Source: Membranipora membranacea
Taxonomy: Eukaryota > Bryozoa > Gymnolaemata > Cheilostomatida > Membraniporidae
Reading direction: 5' to 3'
Length of the DNA: 64,000 nt
Assembly (NCBI GenBank): GCA_914767715.1
Contig: OU612075.1
Coordinates: 3,474,001 to 3,538,000 of the forward strand
Positions 53,801 through 63,829 of this stretch are shown here, in pieces (position 1 is the stretch's first letter; the number at the start of each line of letters is the position of its first letter). Position numbers and translations under genes: made by a program. Below the pieces are notes generated by a model. The model was given only the letters and a program-made list of their open reading frames with translations. It ran no database searches and had not been told where the DNA came from.

Positions 53801-54281
53801 AAGTTTGCATAAATTATTTCCAAGACAAAGGAACAGAGCGTTGGTGCTAGGCCTGCTTGTTATCTGTATATCTGATGATCAAAGTCGAATATACTGCCAT
53901 ATACTAGATGTGAGCTCAGGCATGTTCCAGATATGACAAGTTTTAAGGTTGAGAGTAAAACAATAATGAAATATTTGTAAAAAATTAAATTTCAAATCTG
54001 AAATTTGGTACATATTTGCCAATTGTCTTCCCCTGCAAAATGTTTAGATAACTCCAGATAAACTGTTTGTAACAAATTTTTGGTTTGTTTCTCAGATAAA
54101 CCACAACACATCGATATTAGACCAGTACATGCTGAAGGAGGATTATGATAATGATCTGATGTTAGATAGAGGAGATGTAGTGGAGTGTGTGGAGATTAGG
54201 AAGGATATGATGAAGGTACAGATCCCAGGTACAGGGATCACCAGCTGGATGCCTACCGATGTACTCTTACCTTACGACTGA
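29894..54281 (+). CDS. MCF2L: MCF2L/DBS-type Rho guanine-nucleotide exchange factor
   Basis: Twenty-five exons join in one frame (1166 aa): 29894-29993, 30939-31050, 32733-32826, 36256-36372, 37319-37435, 38187-38321, 38809-38942, 39943-40057, 40854-40973, 41858-42052, 43928-44125, 45325-45441, 46169-46303, 46572-46709, 47421-47540, 48318-48404, 49497-49657, 50413-50479, 50741-50920, 51109-51294, 51605-51733, 52480-52686, 53056-53294, 53687-53798 and 54096-54281. Domains in order: CRAL-TRIO/Sec14 (about 20-180, with FVVDRRKSSW and ending SQLGGSLDLNVDSFI), spectrin-like coiled region (230-520), Ser-rich linker, DH (about 732-925, starting NELIATEEEYISNL), PH (about 935-1060), acidic stretch, and C-terminal SH3 (about 1110-1165). 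This order is that of MCF2L/DBS, which activates Rho/Cdc42. Length matches the family. The DH core motif is diverged (see findings). The start ATG may follow a 5' untranslated intron. Confidence 0.93.
32161..32207. mobile_element. Micro-palindromic insertion (31 bp) of the CATAGACTT family, 8-bp direct repeats
   Basis: The core 32169-32199 has perfect 15-base arms starting CATAGACTTAATATA around one central base. It is bracketed exactly by ctcatacc (32161-32168 and 32200-32207). It is the second copy of the family seen at 10084-10124, in GEF intron 2. Confidence 0.7.
33863..36080 (-). repeat. Tandem array of a 404-bp unit with tRNA-like Pol III promoters
   Basis: The array has the form S-(spacer-S)x5, with S about 198 bp and spacer about 206 bp, inside the GEF intron 32827-36255. 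The first S has one extra G; the other copies look identical. On the minus strand each S carries an exact A box TGGCGCAATCGG (33999-33988 in copy 1) and B box GGTTCGAGCCC (33937-33927). The acceptor ends do not pair, so these are tRNA-like, not tRNA genes. tatgtct lies directly before the array (33856-33862) and at its right end (36079-36085), like a target duplication. The 104-aa and 63-aa frames repeated through it are by-products of the repeat. Confidence 0.9.
36426..36551. mobile_element. 112-bp inverted-repeat element with CAGGGAGGG / CCCTCCTTG ends
   Basis: The core 36433-36544 starts CAGGGAGGG and ends CCCTCCTTG. The flanks gtgccaa (36426-36432) and ttgccaa (36545-36551) match at 6 of 7. 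The interior shares the gatccaattg...gcattcc core with 7242-7355. The ends resemble those of the CAAGGAGT micro-palindromes, so this may be a longer relative. Confidence 0.5.
43127..43167. mobile_element. Micro-palindromic insertion (27 bp) of the CAAGGAGT family, 7-bp direct repeats
   Basis: The core 43134-43160 has ends CAAGGAGTT and AACTCCCTG (8 of 9 inverted match). It is bracketed exactly by gtttgag (43127-43133 and 43161-43167). The same end motif occurs at 61489-61506 and 61581-61596. It lies in a GEF intron. Confidence 0.65.
46888..46902 (+). CDS. MCF2L: Candidate 15-nt microexon of the Rho GEF
   Basis: tctacag, then atgtccataacatcg, then gtaaat. This is an in-phase five-codon segment (MSITS) between the phase-0 exons ending at 46709 and starting at 47421. 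It lies in the Ser-rich linker, where small insertions are harmless. Phase and both splice dinucleotides fit, but a chance match is possible. Confidence 0.3.
48043..48125 (+). repeat. Dispersed repeat, copy 3
   Basis: gtatcccacaatgcaatttt followed by ggaattcccag and tcaagtcaatg matches the inverse of 25555-25645 and part of 6401-6460. It lies in a GEF intron and is non-coding. Confidence 0.4.
49422..49496 (+). CDS. MCF2L: Candidate alternative start of the Rho GEF (DH-PH-SH3 only)
   Basis: An ATG at 49422, with an in-frame stop just before it at 49413, opens 25 codons (MAKKCRLKRFWRRLF...). The frame runs without a break into the exon that otherwise begins at acceptor 49496. A transcript starting here would encode about 513 aa: linker, DH, PH and SH3, without the CRAL-TRIO and spectrin-like parts. 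The leader is rich in Lys/Arg and has two Cys. Short Dbl-family forms of this kind are known in vertebrates. Confidence 0.35.
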
Positions 54282-54767
54282 TAAACAGCTATTCTCATTT
54301 CAACTTTTTTTTCAAGGTCATTTGCTTTTTTATTCTATGCTCAAAATCATATCCCTTCATTGCGTACACCAAACGGCCGGATACTTTACGGCTATTTTCT
54401 GCTATACCCTCCCCCTTTTCCTCAAATGATATTCTGCGTCCTGGGTTTGATCTATTATACAATGCAAATGATAAATGTTCGAAGTATTTTGTTGTTGATA
54501 TGTTTCACCCGGCATGAGATTTCTATGCAAGATGAGTTCTTCCTTTGTTATTATACTTTTCCCATACATATTCTTCCCAATATTGTACATATTTATGAAC
54601 TGTTTGGTGCTATCCACTGAATTTACTCTGTCTGGTCAAAGTCGGACCAGACCGAGTTATTATAGACATATTCAAGGTTGTTTTGTTTGTGCAAGTTTTA
54701 TATATTTTCTTACATTTGTTAGAAATAGTACATCTCATTAATTTATTTCAAATGTAATTATCAGATG

Positions 54768-54773
54768 AATAAA
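54768..54773 (+). terminator. MCF2L: Likely poly(A) signal of the Rho GEF
   Basis: AATAAA lies 486 bases after the GEF stop codon, at the end of an AT-rich, otherwise featureless stretch. Confidence 0.55.
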
Positions 54774-55607
54774 AAATATGGCTTTAACAGTTTAGAAAGT
54801 GTGCCAAGTGTAAGTAAATAATTATTTGCTGCAGGTCTACAGCTTTGATGTTAAGGCAGTAGTAGATTGGTAGTTATGTCCACATTCTCATTCACTGCAG
54901 CGCTCTCAACTCATAACATGCATTCATACACAAGAGCTAAGGGTTAATTACCGAATGGCAGCACAGCATAAGCAGCTTATGATGATGAGAACATGTCAGC
55001 GTTATCAGGAGCAGCTCCGCTAAATCTATAATCTCTATAATTATATCTACTGTACTGAATAATAGAAACACAGGGAGGTAGACCCAAGGTCAACACAAGG
55101 TCAACGCATCAACATTCAAGCCTGATAATAATGTAACATATCTATTACCCAGAAACAGTTAGAGCTCGAAAATACATGAAACTTCGATTTAATTTCAACA
55201 TATATGAAGCAAGAAGTTGTACAATATACAACTTCTTGCACAGAGCATGATATGATGAGTTACCAGTCATTCCACCTAATCTGAATCTGTAGAAACATAG
55301 AAATAGAAACAGAAATAAGATTTATAAGTGACAGGGTAAGCTGATATATAAAATTTATGAATAAGAAAAAAAATCATAATAAAACAGTATATCAAGTGTC
55401 AACATGAGCAAAGTAATGAGAGACTGTTCAGGTAGTGCATAACGTAACTGTGCGTAACATAATGACAACAAAAACTGTCTGCCACCGCGTCACATGTAGC
55501 TCATGGAAAGACAATTCCAAAACATATCTTATTTTAGCTCTTTTCTCAATGAGTAGTATTTCGGGCCCTTGAGTCTAGTAATATGTATCACAAAGTTAGT
55601 GAGAGAT
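54774..55607. other. Interval between the convergent GEF and scramblase genes
   Basis: No exon was seen. It probably holds the scramblase 3' untranslated region (read leftward). It includes a perfect palindrome with 13-base arms (55209-55239, centre caata) for which I found no flanking direct repeat. Confidence 0.5.
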
Positions 55608-58600
55608 TTATCCGAGCATACCTGGTCCATCATTCTCCTCATTCTGTTTTTTCTCAAAGAACATAAAATCCTAAAAAAAATATATTATATATAAAGTTTA
55701 CTGGGATTTTACCATACTTGATTATCCATGGATAGTTGATTTCATTAAGTAGTTGCTTGAGTTTTCTAATTTGGAGTGGATCACTTTAACATCCCCCAGA
55801 GTAATAGAACATTTTTTTATATTACACTCGGAAGCAACTTCTGTCCTGACAAGCAAATCATTGCGCATCAAATCATGATGAAAACTCATATTCTTCAGAG
55901 TGATAATACCAGCAGTATAATTAAACCATTTCAACCCACACGGCCCTAAAAGCCTTGTGTATTGTGTCAACACTAAAATGCCATAATCTTTACAGCGAAT
56001 GATGGTCTGATCTGCTTTGCCAACACTTACACAACTCTGATTGGATTGAACACACAAGTAACTTCATGTGACCAACAAAAATTAAAAAAATATTTGAGGC
56101 GACCAACTTTGTATTTATGATGTTTAGGATTTGGTATGAAGGTTGAGCTGACTCCATCATTCAAAGATACACACGGTCACAGCATTCTGCCTACAATATA
56201 CTATTTGGACATAGACTATCTCTTACAGAATGATGGGGTTCTCTAGTTTTCCAGTTTTTTAACTACGACTAAGGAAATTCAGGACACTCACTATAGAGAA
56301 AAACATAAGCCTCAGAGCACTTACAATTAAGAAGGTGGCGGCTAGAGTAGTTGCTTTTACTTTAACATCCAGATCCATTGGGAAAACGACTCCGAAATTA
56401 TCAGCATCAGTAAACATTTCCTTTACTAGTCCTGACCATTGCTTAGATATCCTCCCTACTTGAGCTGATCCGTCCTTAGATGACACCTGAAGTACAAAAT
56501 ATAATCTGAAGCTGGATCAAGAGTGGTTTTTTTCATAAATGATGTAGTCTGTATGTTTGTGTCTTGCCAATAGACAACGGGTAAAGTTTGGAAGTGTTTT
56601 AGTGTTAATACTAATATTTCAGGTATTGAAGTTAATTTCCCGATTTTTATGCAAAATATCAAGTCTGACGAAAAAGCACACAGAATCATGATGTTGTTAA
56701 CTCCCAAATATGAAATATCTATCCTCAAAACAAAATTTATACGTCTGTCAATTTGCTCAAAAAGCTTGTTCACACTGAATGTGACGTTCGATCCAGTGTG
56801 ATTTATCACTATCAAGGCGTCCACACCATCCATATGTGTGCCTTGGACTACACAGTCATTAAGTTCTTCAGAGACCACATATGATTGTAGATATTGACTA
56901 CTTACATCAAACTCGACATCTCCACACATACTACAGGTGAAGCATGGGCCATCTATCCTGAGGATATCCTCTCCAGCGGCGTTCTGTACCCAGAACTTAG
57001 GTTTACAGATACTCCAGCCCTGCTTCACATATCCTATCACCTCTCCGGGAGGGGACTGTACCTCAACTCTCTATAATATTATATGTATGTATGGATGTAC
57101 ACATATCAATACATGTATGAACACATATAGATGTGTGTACACTGATGTATTGTACGTGTGAATATTATTGCAGTTGATGAATAAAATGGTCTGAAAGAAG
57201 TCTCATACAAAATCTAGATATAAATCCGATCTGTGCAAGCTGATCTGTGCAAGCTCGCACAACCTGTCGAACGACTTATGAATTTCTGTGGCGTATTAAA
57301 ACGATTAGCAAACCATAATCAGTATTTTTAGGGATCTGATTTCTGTAATGTCTAAATTTAGACTGCCTGTGTAGCAGGTTAAACTGTTCCAGCTAATCTC
57401 ATCAGATTGGCAAAAGTTACAAACTCAATTACTATCATGCTATGAACTTAACTTTCCACTACATTTAGGTGAAGCACATGCATAAATCCCTCCAGATATT
57501 GTTTACATTTGGGGCTATAACATTTTAATTTGGCATATCTGGCAAAACGCATTGCATTGCATTGCCTTTGATAATGTGATCAGTTATGGAAAACAAATAC
57601 AGATACAGCGAGTGGTGAGTAATTGCAAACACTAAACATGCGCTGATAACGGATAATGTATCATGTATATGTGTGCGGTTAAGAGGTAAGCCAGCAGGTA
57701 CAGTTGTGAAGTTATAGGAATTTGGTTAGCATAAATTAGCAATTAATCATGGCAGACTAAAACTAGGAAATTTTAGAATAACTAGTGAGATTTATACAGA
57801 TTACTAACAGATATTTGTTTGGAAAGACCGAGCCCAATTTCTGGAATGGTGTTGTGATGGTGTGATTTGTTAGGTTGATGGAACGGGAGAGGGAGTTCAT
57901 AGGATGGAAGGGGGGATCATAATGAGTAAGAGATTTCAGTTTGTGACTACGATATTAACATGTCTACACGATTAAGCCTCTCAGTGAGATAATGTGTTGA
58001 GAAAAAGATTTACAGTGATAATGCATCATGCCAGCTAATGATGATTACAACTAGCTGTCTACACAAGTTTATAGGAAACACTTCGTTCATTCTCAGGCTG
58101 ACACAAAGAGGAAAGGATTTGCAAAAGCAGCACCGACATCTGCAAAGCTGGAGGAAAGATTTAGACATCCACCATAACCTCATGCTTAGATGTTGTGATC
58201 ATAACGTATGGTACAAGAATTAAAGGCATGCAGAGAGAACATGAGCCCGACACCGCAAGCACATATATAATAAAGGGCACCGGGTTGTGTATATACGTAA
58301 ATTACCTGCATGAAGCATGGGCACCAACATGTGCTACATCTGAGAGGACGACTAAGGTGCATCACCTCACGCTGGTTATTATCCAGTATCTTGATGTCAA
58401 AGGGACGACTAGGTCCACAGCAATTCCTAGTGCAGCAATCATTATCTGTACAAACAGGCAAGGTACTATAAAGCCTATATCGACATGCTTTGCTAGGGGA
58501 GGTAGGGGAGCCCACCCTGTGTTTCACAAAGCTTGCCAAAACAGAAAACTATTGGCGAGGTTGGAATATAGACTTAGAGGACAAGATATAGACACCAACC

Positions 58601-60594
58601 TATCCTGGATAGTACAAAGACAAACTATGTGACTGAGATCAGCAAGCGACTAGTGACAGTGATAACCTCAAAGGGTCGTAAAGCAACAGCAGCACAAATG
58701 AGCCATGAGAGCTCCTACAAACAAGTCAACAATCAATCAGCAGATGTGGAAGCATAAGCTTGCAAAACCTCCTCTGCACAATACAAAGATAAACTGTGTG
58801 ACTGAGATCAGCAAGAGAGATACACTGCAGCAGGACACAAGGTATTTGTATGAGCATCAACAATCAGCAGCAGATGAGGAAACGATGCCAGTAAATGGTG
58901 TCAAAAACAAATCAACAGTCTTAGGTCTGCCTGATGCCTGTGTATGGTTAGATGAAGGACTGACAACGCATAGGTAAGAAACCATCAGACAAAGTAGACA
59001 GGGCAAAAATCCCTACCGATTGGCTTGTTGATATGCAGTAGCAGACCTGTAACGTCATGTTTATAAGTCGTTGAGTGGAAAAATTACTGTGAAAACTGAT
59101 ATCTGGTGATTAGAACGGACACACAGCGGTGAGAAAACTACAAATCATACTATTAACTACCAAACAACTACTAGGGGAGAAAATCACCCGTTCTTCACAC
59201 CTGGAGACAACATGGACACCAGCAAGTAGTACATCGCATAGGTCGCTCTAGTCGGATAACTTCTCTATTTGTGTTGTCCACTATGTTTATTGTGAACGCA
59301 CGCTGCGGACCACAGATGTTCCTTGTGCAACAGTTTGTATCTAAATGTAGAATCGGTCATTTTAAAATGATCAGTTTTTTAAGATAAGCCAGGCTACAGT
59401 ACAAAATATCATGTTTACTTTGATAACAGGATTTGCAATATTGATTGGGTAAAATATCATTATGTTATCAACTTCTCTTGCAGTGGGTAAGCAGAAGATG
59501 TAGCAGCTCCAACAATTTTTCAAAGGGATCAAAATTGACTTGATTAGGACTTCTTGTTTCTTTGATTTAATACCCAATAGAATTGTTGAAAATCCTCAAT
59601 GGACAGTCGTTACCATTAATATGCAGATACTGATATGATGATTTGATCACATGACTAACCTTCAGCAGCATAGTACACTCTCTGTCCCAGGCTGTTCTTT
59701 ATCTCATATTTATTATTTGTCTCGAAGCCAATAAATGCTAAAATTTAGAAAATTAGTTAGTTGATGAGAGTTATCCTATCTATTGTCTACACCTCACAGC
59801 TCTAGATCCTAAAACCTATTACTCAGAGCAGGGAGTCCCAAACTCCCTGCTCTGAGTGACATATTATATGTAACACAGTGAGCACATGAGGTTAATCCTT
59901 GAACATTTGTAAATGCATCATGGGATGCCAGCAGCATAAAAATCATAAACTTTGGTGTCAGCACACACTTCCCATGGACATTTGATCGATAACGAACAAC
60001 GATGTTGTGATGACTCACCTTCTACGAGCTCAGTTTTCTGCTGGACAAGAAGCTGATCAACTAAAGCAAGATACTCCAGACCTGGTGGGCAGTTAGGTGG
60101 GGCCTGTGGAGCGGCCATCCATTGGGCAGCTGAATTAGAAAACCAGGTTGTGATAATAATCTGGATAAAGTTTCTTATTTAGCAATGTTGGCTTACAGCA
60201 GTAATGTATTGTATATTTTTCATGAATAATGATAAGTTATGCTTTATATCTGTGTCCAAAAATAGAACAAAGATTATATGCTCCAAAATGTGTTACAGAG
60301 TAAACAAATTTAAAAACTGCAAACATCCTTATATTATCATTCCTTACATAAGGTACGAGACGAGACGTGTCAGATGCAGCATTTCGAAATCTGCCACTAC
60401 TTGATGGAATAACTACATTATCTGAGTGATCGATCGGAGGTCGATTTGGCTTATTTGAAAGACCAATGGATTTTTGCAAAACAATAGCAGAGTGGGGTCC
60501 AGCTCACCAGTTCTATTCAAAGCATCAGCTAAAAAAAGCACAATTAAAATATAAGACACTCACCCTGAGGCTGGTTCTGTACTGGTTGAGCCAT
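55608..60594 (-). CDS. PLSCR: Phospholipid scramblase
   Basis: Minus-strand exons 60594-60564, 60129-60019, 59737-59660, 58445-58306, 57070-56906, 56486-56325 and 55670-55608 join in phase (249 aa). The N-terminus is short and Pro-containing ([15 protein letters not shown]). The scramblase core follows: [20 protein letters not shown], then the Cys clusters DCCTRNCCG (about 76-84) and CSTCWCPC (110-117), which in this family are palmitoylated. Next come [14 protein letters not shown] and the Ca2+-binding loop [16 protein letters not shown] (about 201-216). A hydrophobic segment reading [13 protein letters not shown] (about 222-234) lies next to a hydrophilic tail. It is expected to be a Ca2+-dependent membrane protein that mixes phospholipids between leaflets. 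An acceptor at 60642 shows an untranslated upstream exon is likely. It is convergent with the Rho GEF. Confidence 0.94.
59822..59856. mobile_element. Micro-palindromic insertion (21 bp), CAGGGAGT ends
   Basis: The core 59829-59849 has perfect 8-base ends CAGGGAGT and ACTCCCTG around five bases. The flanks ctcagag (59822-59828) and ctctgag (59850-59856) match at 6 of 7. Because ctcNgag is itself nearly symmetrical, the whole also reads as a 16-bp hairpin. It lies in a scramblase intron. Confidence 0.5.
60508..60528 (-). CDS. PLSCR: Candidate 21-nt microexon of the scramblase
   Basis: On the minus strand tttttttag precedes and gtgagc follows a 21-nt segment that keeps phase 1 in and out. It would add seven residues (ADALNRT) between exon 1 and the CPPGLEYL exon, in the variable N-terminus. 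Splice sites and phase fit; use is unproven. Confidence 0.35.
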
Positions 60595-61481
60595 TATATT
60601 ATTGCGTTAGATTATCCCTGACTAGCTAGTTAGTATGATACCTGAAAACAGAAAAAATGTAATCATTACAGAGAGTAAGTGTAATTTGCTCCGTCTGACA
60701 TCAAAACATACGCTGATTCACTTCATGGTAGTAGACTGATACGCAATGTCATATCAGCGTTCAACTACCAGCAGGCCATGTTGTAAAGCTTTCACTACCT
60801 GCAAGTAGCTGACACAACGAGTTGTCAGATGTCCCTTCAGCTGTCATAACCAGCAAAGGCATATATTTGGCTCAGTCATCAATTGGCAACAAAAAAGATG
60901 TATTACCAATTTACAAAATCCGTTAATGTAATAAATGTATGAAATATCAACACTTTACATTTTCAATTAGGATACTAGAGCCTACCCTATTTAACTTTAT
61001 CAAGATTTTGACGTTCAACAACCTGATCATGTATTGACACATCAAATAGGTCTAACTTTGGTTGTGGGCTAAAAATCTATACTCAAAATGCATGTGCAAG
61101 ACCTAGCCGAACGCCCAAGTTGGCCTACAAGTCTGCTTCCAAACAAACTTTGACCAAACATGAGCTAAAGCTACAGCTTCGTGAGTTGGAGCTATGGTAA
61201 GTGTCCGTCTTATTGAAGATTGGTTATGAATATCAGTCACCTATTGGGCACACGACATGAGTGATCAAGAGTAGCGGATAATAACATCAACTCAAACTAA
61301 GTAAAACGATTCAATCACTGGAATTGTCACTGCTCATGCGTGCGATATACGACCACAACAGCAGTTGTAACGGGTAGAACATTTTCAACGCATTCGAGAA
61401 AAATGTTGTGGGTGTGACTGTGACTTCATCAAAGTTGACTCACAAGAGAATGACATGATGACTGGTTGGAAGAAACTGCCA

Positions 61482-61513
61482 GTCAGCCCAAGGAGTTAAC
61501 TCCTTGGTCAGCC
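61482..61513. mobile_element. Micro-palindromic insertion (18 bp), CAAGGAGT family
   Basis: The core 61489-61506 is a perfect palindrome, CAAGGAGTT then AACTCCTTG. It is bracketed exactly by gtcagcc (61482-61488 and 61507-61513). It is the first of three such insertions within 125 bp. Confidence 0.7.
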
Positions 61514-61535
61514 CATACATTCGATTTTAATAGAT

Positions 61536-61575
61536 ATAAGATCAATGAACTAAACCTTTAGTTCATTGATAAGAT
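61536..61575. mobile_element. Micro-palindromic insertion (26 bp), CAATGAAC family
   Basis: The core 61543-61568 has perfect 12-base arms starting CAATGAACTAAA around two bases. It is bracketed exactly by ataagat (61536-61542 and 61569-61575). The end motif is shared with 3042-3065. Confidence 0.7.
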
Positions 61576-61603
61576 ACCACCAAGGAGTACTCCTTGATAC
61601 CAC
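61574..61603. mobile_element. Micro-palindromic insertion (16 bp), CAAGGAGT family
   Basis: The core 61581-61596 is the perfect palindrome CAAGGAGTACTCCTTG. It is bracketed exactly by ataccac (61574-61580 and 61597-61603). This is the shortest member: two 8-base ends joined directly. Confidence 0.7.
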
Positions 61604-61680
61604 TGTGTCAGTACCCCTTGTGTGAGACCAATAATCAAATGACATTGAAGAGCAATTGTAGACCTATAGATGGCAAAATG

Positions 61681-62680
61681 CTACCTGAACTGAAGCTACA
61701 AAAAATAGAAAAATACACCTGTGACCTAGCCTTTTATATTAAGGTAGGTGTGCACTGTGCAGGGAGCACTTGCTAGAAGCTGCCAGTCTAGCAGGTGCCT
61801 CCCACAAGGCTGACATGATACATCTTTAGCTTACCTGACAGGTGGATGCCTTGTAATGTTCTGTGGCACTCCCAGCAGATAAGATAAAGTAGTCCTATAA
61901 GTGGGACCAGTCTAAATAGTCAATGTGTCACACTCCTAGTTTAGTTTACTACCTGTACTATCATTTCCTTACTGTTTACACTGGGAAATTAGGTCAAAGA
62001 CCTTAGAAAACCGGTTGGTCACGTGACAATTGATAATTTAGATACAGAGTTGTGCCCACATTTATTAACCATGTAGAACAGTTATTGGTTGGGGCCATAA
62101 CAGCTGAAATAATGCAGTAGTTGTGATTAATTGCAAATGACGAAAAGAAAAGGCTGATAAATAATTGTGAGATGAGCAGCTATTCATGTACAGATACACT
62201 CTTCAAATGGTGCTATAGATAAATCCCAATTTCAAGAACAGTAATTCCCGTTTTAAAACGAAGTAACGGAATTTTCAAATGAGCACCATCAAAAATTGAA
62301 TTTAAATGATAGGGGTGAAACACACATGATAAGGCTCCATATATGGTAGTATGTTGCCCTTCCATTGTGAGGGTCCCGGCAACCCTGTAAGCCTCCTATT
62401 TCGGATCGAGAGATGCCCGAGCCACTGTAGAACGTGGTGCATATCGTGTAACCCAGGAGCTCTTAGGTGCAAAAGTTGGGTGGGTGTAGGGTCATCCGGT
62501 CATATAGGGAAACTAGCTCAAATATCTGGTCTTACCCTACCAAAAAGGGATTCTTGTCATGTATGTATGGGGTGGATATGGGCAGATTAATTATGATACA
62601 AATTACAGCTCACCTGTGATTCTATTTCAGCTTTCCTAAAACTCATCCACTCCATTACTGAACCTGCATCGGATGGGAAC
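61681..62680 (-). other. Three phase-compatible exon-like segments, product unrecognised
   Basis: On the minus strand, 62680-62614 (acceptor ctgacag, donor gtgagc; only frame open reads FPSDAGSVMEWMSFRKAEI...), 61894-61835 (acceptor cttatag, donor gtaagc; DYFILSAGSATEHYKASTCQ) and 61695-61681 (acceptor ttttgtag; LQFR then stop) join in phase. They could be the 3' end of a small gene whose start I cannot find, or a 38-aa micropeptide starting at MEWMSF. Alternatively they are untranslated 5' exons of the scramblase: splicing 61835 to the acceptor at 60642 would end this frame as VSY-stop before the scramblase ATG. I do not recognise the peptide. Confidence 0.3.
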
Positions 62681-62887
62681 CTGTCAGAAAAAATGACAAA
62701 TTGTTAAGCAATGTCTCCATCATCCTTCTTTGTTTGGGATATAGTCATATTTTTGCTTTGTTCACTAGCTTTGCAATACAAGAGCATAAAACATGAACTT
62801 ATTTTTAAGCTGTGCTGTGGCTCTAGTCATCATGATACATACGGTGGCCGGTATAGTAACGTACGAGTTAACCAGCATCCAATGAAA

Positions 62888-62925
62888 GTCGAGCCAAGGG
62901 TAACAGGATTACTCCTTGGTTGGAC
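62888..62925. repeat. Degenerate CAAGGAGT-type palindrome
   Basis: The core 62895-62918 starts CAAGGGTAA and ends TTACTCCTTG, an inverted match with one base missing. The flanks gtcgagc and gttggac match at only 4 of 7. It looks like an old member of the CAAGGAGT family. Confidence 0.3.
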
Positions 62926-63207
62926 AACCCTAATACTTACTATTCCATTATATGTGACAGATAAGGATACTGGCTGTAGACTGTTGATGACAAGTGTGAA
63001 TGTGTCTCATTTGCCGAAAACTATTACTAGCAAAAGCCTCAAAGAAAGGAAAGATAACTCACATAATTAGTAAATAAATTCTAAGTAAGCGATCCTGACA
63101 CAATTTATAGGAGGGAAGATCGACTTGTGAATATGGCTATAGACAGATAAAAGTCTTCATGAAAATTTATTCATAGCGATAGAACAATAACAATATCTAC
63201 AAACCAT

Positions 63208-63213
63208 TTTATT
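63208..63213 (-). terminator. MSL2: Possible poly(A) signal of MSL2
   Basis: The minus strand reads AATAAA about 380 bases after the MSL2 stop codon. A second AATAAA lies at 63166-63171. Confidence 0.4.
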
Positions 63214-63591
63214 ATAGACAAGGATAGAAATAACAGGTGAAGGCAAAAATGTCAACTGTAACAAAGGGTCAATGTAAAGGATAGGACTAAATATCATCAT
63301 GATATAACTGTTGACTTGTTAATAGAGTAACCAAAAGTCTGCAGTGACAAAATAACCAGGGTAACAAAATCATCCAATATAGTGGCATGTCATAACAGGT
63401 GGCATGTCATAACAGGAAGTAATCATTGTCATTTGAAGGTTAAATGAAGACTTTTAAGATATTTGTATCTGAGTTTCCTTGAAATCAATACGTTTGTATC
63501 TGAATACCTTCTTTGTATGGGCAGAAGGTAACTTTACATCAACGTCCGACTAAACTGTCTCCAGTCATTGGAGATATTATTTGATACCTGA

Positions 63592-63829
63592 TCACTCTAC
63601 ATTAATCTCGTCTCCGTCCGTGTCCTCGGAGGCTTGCTCTATTTTTACTACCTTGTTAGGATTTCTGCAGCCCTTACACCGACAGTCCAGACACGGGTTA
63701 TGGCTGCTGTAACACGGGCAACGCTGTCCGTAACAAGTCAGCTTACCAGGGGTGGAGGCAGCATTACCACAACCACACCCCTTCTTCTCTATCTTATTCC
63801 TATCCACCCTCTTAACTCGTTTCTTCATA
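63592..63829 (-). CDS. MSL2: MSL2 E3 ubiquitin ligase, last exon (CXC domain), partial
   Basis: The exon begins after acceptor ttttcag with one base finishing a split codon, and encodes 78 residues to a stop at 63592. After a basic run (MKKRVKRVDRNKIEKK) comes a nine-cysteine CXC domain: GCGCGNAASTPGKLTC, then GQRCPC, CLDCRCKGCRNP. This is the pattern of the MSL2 CXC domain, which binds DNA using three zinc ions. It ends with an acidic tail (EDTDGDEINVE). MSL2 is the RING-type ligase of the MSL chromatin complex, which acetylates histone H4K16; it acts in the nucleus. The RING and the rest of the gene lie beyond the right edge, so the assignment rests on the CXC domain alone. Tesmin/LIN54-type CXC proteins carry two such repeats and fit less well. 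Confidence 0.85.

Larger units (their letters stand above)
61904..63591. other. Interval left of MSL2, mostly non-coding
   Basis: Apart from the exon-like segment at 62614-62680 and a degenerate palindrome at 62895-62918, I see no supported gene. The 119-aa plus-strand frame at 62711-63070 has no recognisable motif and runs over that palindrome. The left part may include scramblase promoter sequence; the right part is the MSL2 3' untranslated region. Confidence 0.45.

Noticed and set aside
55209-55239. Perfect palindrome with 13-base arms as another micro-insertion
   Set aside because: It has CAAG/CTTG ends but no flanking direct repeat of 6-9 bases that I could find.
58195-58632. 145-aa plus-strand frame
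   Set aside because: It is largely antisense to the scramblase exon 58445-58306 and is a shadow frame.
60237-60479. 80-aa minus-strand frame between scramblase exons 1 and 2
   Set aside because: It has a possible donor but no acceptor in phase with scramblase exon 1, and no recognisable motif.
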